This document shows positions 62,315-64,000 of a DNA stretch of 64,000 bases, piece by piece. The DNA lies in contig NZ_CP026121.1 in assembly GCF_003330845.1 (NCBI RefSeq), positions 5,623,501-5,687,500 on the forward strand, written 5' to 3'. The notes below the pieces were generated by a model that was given only the letters and a program-made list of their open reading frames with translations, ran no database searches and was not told where the DNA came from. The translations under genes were made by a program, and so were the position numbers. The stretch is from Streptomyces sp. Go-475 (GTDB lineage Bacteria > Actinomycetota > Actinomycetes > Streptomycetales > Streptomycetaceae). The first letter of the stretch is position 1. Each line of letters starts with the position of its first letter.

Positions 62315-62700
62315 GGTGCTGCCTCTTCTGTGTGGGCGGCGCGAGGCGAGCGCGGGGGTCGTGTCAAGGACCGTGCCGGGGACGTCGGCTGCCTACGGGC
62401 GGGCCGTAGAGCACGGGACCGCGCCGACGCTCTAGCGCTCGTGCCGCTGAGGGTGTCCCCTCCGGGTTTCGTACGCGTAGTGCCGTACGCCGGGGAGGGC
62501 TGTCGGGTCGGAGCCGATCGGGCCACCGACCGGGCATCCTCATACGTGCGGCCTGTCGAGGTACGACGACGTACCAGCAGGCGCATTACCACCATACCCC
62601 GGAATCGCGCACATGCGATGGCCGATTTGGTCACGTAGTCGTCGTCACAGTGATTGACCAGGGCCTTACGGCTCCCGGCGGGCGGGCTATTGTGCGCTTC
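62315..62700. promoter_or_regulatory. Divergent region between helicase and ferritin-like gene
   Basis: 386 nt without an accepted gene. On the minus strand TATGGT (62591-62596) is a plausible -10 and would give the helicase a leader of about 265 nt, as is common for cold-regulated helicases. Several short inverted repeats occur (for example GTACG/CGTAC at 62550-62563). On the plus strand TATTGT (62688-62693) is the -10 of the ferritin-like gene. Confidence 0.45.
62688..62693 (+). promoter_or_regulatory. -10 element of probable leaderless promoter (ferritin-like gene)
   Basis: TATTGT ends 7 nt before the ATG at 62701. No Shine-Dalgarno is present. Confidence 0.55.
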
Positions 62701-63447
62701 ATGACGAGCTCTGACAAGCCTGAGAACGCCTCGGACACCGCCGCCGAACACACCGGAGTCGCCGCCCGGGACTGGGCGACGGCCTCCGCCGACCCGCAGT
62801 ACCGCGCCGCGGTCGTGGACCTGCTCGGCGCGCTCGCCTACGGGGAGCTGGCGGCGTTCGAGCGGCTCGCGGAGGACGCCAAGCTGGCGCCGACCCTGGC
62901 GGACAAGGCGGAGCTGGCGAAGATGGCCTCGGCGGAGTTCCACCACTTCGAGAGGCTGCGCGACCGGCTCGCCGAGATCGGCGAGGAGCCGACGCGGGCG
63001 ATGGAGCCGTTCGTCGCCGCTTACGACGGCTTCCACAAGCAGACGGCCCCCTCGGACTGGCTGGAGGGCCTGGTCAAGGCCTACGTCGGCGACTCCATCG
63101 CCAGCGATTTCTACCGCGAGGTCGCCGCCCGGCTGGATTCCGACTCCCGCGACCTGGTGCTGGCCGTCCTCGACGACACGGGGCACGGTGGCTTCGCCGT
63201 GGAGAAGGTGCGCGCCGCGATCGACGCCGACCCCCGCGTGGGCGGACGGCTCGCGCTCTGGGCGCGGCGGCTGATGGGCGAGGCCCTGTCGCAGTCCCAG
63301 CGGGTGGTCGCCGACCGGGACGCGCTGTCGACCATGCTGGTGGGCGGTGTCGCGGACGGCTTCGATCTCGCCGAGGTCGGCAAGATGTTCTCCCGGATCA
63401 CCGAGGCGCACACCAAGCGGATGGCCGCGCTGGGCTTGGCCGCCTGA
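62701..63447 (+). CDS. Ferritin-like (MiaE-type) fold protein
   Basis: A 248-residue helical protein of the ferritin-like superfamily. Carboxylate and His positions for a diiron site appear in LLGALAYGELAAFERLAEDA, MASAEFHHFERLRDRL and SIASDFYREVA. Closest in type to the MiaE-like domain seen in actinobacteria; tRNA hydroxylation is not proven for these. The frame opens three codons earlier, but the ATG at 62701 fits the -10 spacing. It is divergent from the helicase. Confidence 0.85.
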   Translation: MTSSDKPENASDTAAEHTGVAARDWATASADPQYRAAVVDLLGALAYGELAAFERLAEDAKLAPTLADKAELAKMASAEFHHFERLRDRLAEIGEEPTRAMEPFVAAYDGFHKQTAPSDWLEGLVKAYVGDSIASDFYREVAARLDSDSRDLVLAVLDDTGHGGFAVEKVRAAIDADPRVGGRLALWARRLMGEALSQSQRVVADRDALSTMLVGGVADGFDLAEVGKMFSRITEAHTKRMAALGLAA

Positions 63448-63451
63448 CGCT

Positions 63452-63490
63452 CTGTACGGGGCGGCTGTACGGGGCGGCTGTACGGGGCGG
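63452..63490 (+). repeat. Three perfect 13-bp tandem repeats
   Basis: CTGTACGGGGCGG is repeated three times in a row (63452, 63465, 63478) starting 5 nt after the ferritin-like stop. Just beyond, 63515-63555 resembles the dispersed GC-rich intergenic repeats. Confidence 0.85.
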
Positions 63491-63557
63491 TTTCGGCTGT
63501 GCCGCGACCGCGGGACGTAGCCGGGTGGGCGCGCAGGTCCCCGCGCCCCCGCGCCGG

Positions 63558-63827
63558 CTACGCCGTCGCTGATCGGCGGCGCAGTCTTCCCGAGGGGCGC
63601 AGCAGCAGCGACAGCGAGGCCACCGAGACGATCACCGCGCCGAGCAGCACCAGCAGCAGGTGCCCGGCGTCGAGCGCGCTGTGCATCACAAAGGCCCCGA
63701 ACAGGGCGCCGGCGACGCCGGTCGACAGGACCAGCGGGCGAGCCGGCAGACGGTGCGGCAGGCGGTGCGTGGCCGCCCACGCCAGAGCGAGGCCGAGGAT
63801 CGCGGAACTCAGCGCTTCCAGGAGCAT
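63558..63827 (-). CDS. Small membrane protein, 89 aa
   Basis: An 89-residue protein with three hydrophobic stretches (LLEALSSAILGLALAWAA, LVLSTGVAGALFGAFVMHS, LLLVLLGAVIVSVASLSLLL) and a basic tail. GGAGGG precedes the ATG at 63827 at suitable distance, which decides against the longer frame to 63974. It looks like a Gly-rich small membrane protein of the transglycosylase-associated type, but this is uncertain. Function unknown. Confidence 0.72.
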   Translation of the reverse strand: MLLEALSSAILGLALAWAATHRLPHRLPARPLVLSTGVAGALFGAFVMHSALDAGHLLLVLLGAVIVSVASLSLLLRPSGRLRRRSATA

Positions 63828-64000
63828 GTCGGGGGTCCCTCCCACATGGCCGGCCTGGCCGGAACGGTCGTAGCCCGTCTTACCCCTGACCTGCGGAATC
63901 CAATCCACCTCCAGGGGCGACTTGTGCTCCATCCGTGAAGGAACCCGTGCGCCGCACGGGGCGGGAGTACGCAAACGGGGGCGGGGCGGCCGAGAGCCGC

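Noticed and set aside
57193..62638. Long plus-strand frames over the NYN and helicase genes (1060 and 1119 codons)
   Set aside because: They are shadows. The helicase motifs, including DEAD and HRIGRTGRAG, are on the minus strand, and the plus-strand products are Arg/Pro/Gly-rich low complexity.

Overview
The window is chromosomal DNA from a high-GC actinomycete, almost certainly a Streptomyces. The evidence is the strong G/C bias at third codon positions, frequent GTG starts, ATGA and 8-11 bp overlaps between genes, many LxxC lipoproteins, a mycothiol gene (mshB), and short dispersed intergenic repeats typical of the genus. I see no phage, transposon, CRISPR array, tRNA or rRNA. It reads as conserved core chromosome.

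Layout. 1-3422 (minus): succinate dehydrogenase operon (small coiled protein, cytochrome b, flavoprotein, truncated iron-sulfur subunit). 3711-8820 (plus): an LpqW-like solute-binding lipoprotein, a small lipoprotein and the GTPase TypA/BipA. 9454-15296 (plus): a five-gene oligopeptide ABC importer. 15370-19708: a VOC protein, an S9 peptidase (minus), a 64-aa membrane protein, mshB and a membrane protein. 19865-22756: a membrane-anchored protein with a collagen-like Gly/Pro repeat and a peptidoglycan-binding-like exterior. 22900-26322: ABC exporter plus two-component system in one overlapping operon. 26408-28297 (minus): SirB1-type and GNAT proteins. 28438-32989: fdxA, dapC, a secreted protein, a lysozyme-like protein and dapE. 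33109-37391: LOG protein, FolP2-like protein, DivIVA-like protein, Tag, enoyl-CoA hydratase and DUF3117. 37510-42971: O-methyltransferase, ECF sigma factor, zinc anti-sigma factor, HtrA protease and TatB. 43196-49666: a hypothetical protein, Mrp, DUF1003, an MgtE-N/CBS protein, a lipoprotein, a split-barrel-like protein and CorA. 50124-54442: SUFU, an MFS exporter, a zinc-ribbon protein, a PHP phosphoesterase and MarC. 54460-58992: a trypsin/alpha-beta-hydrolase fusion with a 50-aa neighbour, a divergent NYN protein and an alpha/beta hydrolase. 59282-63827: a DEAD-box helicase with a long repetitive basic tail, a ferritin-like protein and a small membrane protein.

Much of the gene order (typA-lpqW, mshB, fdx-dapC, dapE, LOG, folP2, DivIVA-like, tag, DUF3117, O-methyltransferase, sigma-anti-sigma-htrA-tatB, mrp, DUF1003/MgtE-like, corA) matches, from memory, the Mycobacterium tuberculosis Rv1165-Rv1239c segment. 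The sigma module is therefore best seen as the counterpart of the mycobacterial SigE-RseA-HtrA-TatB envelope stress module.

The most unusual signals are these. About ten genes carry a TANNNT -10 hexamer 6 or 7 nt before the start codon and no ribosome binding site, which suggests leaderless mRNAs. Two genes appear to start at non-canonical codons (ATT for the O-methyltransferase, CTG for the helicase). The helicase tail holds an exact 248-bp in-frame direct repeat. A trypsin-like domain is fused through PQT repeats to an alpha/beta hydrolase and sits beside a 50-aa gene of unknown function.
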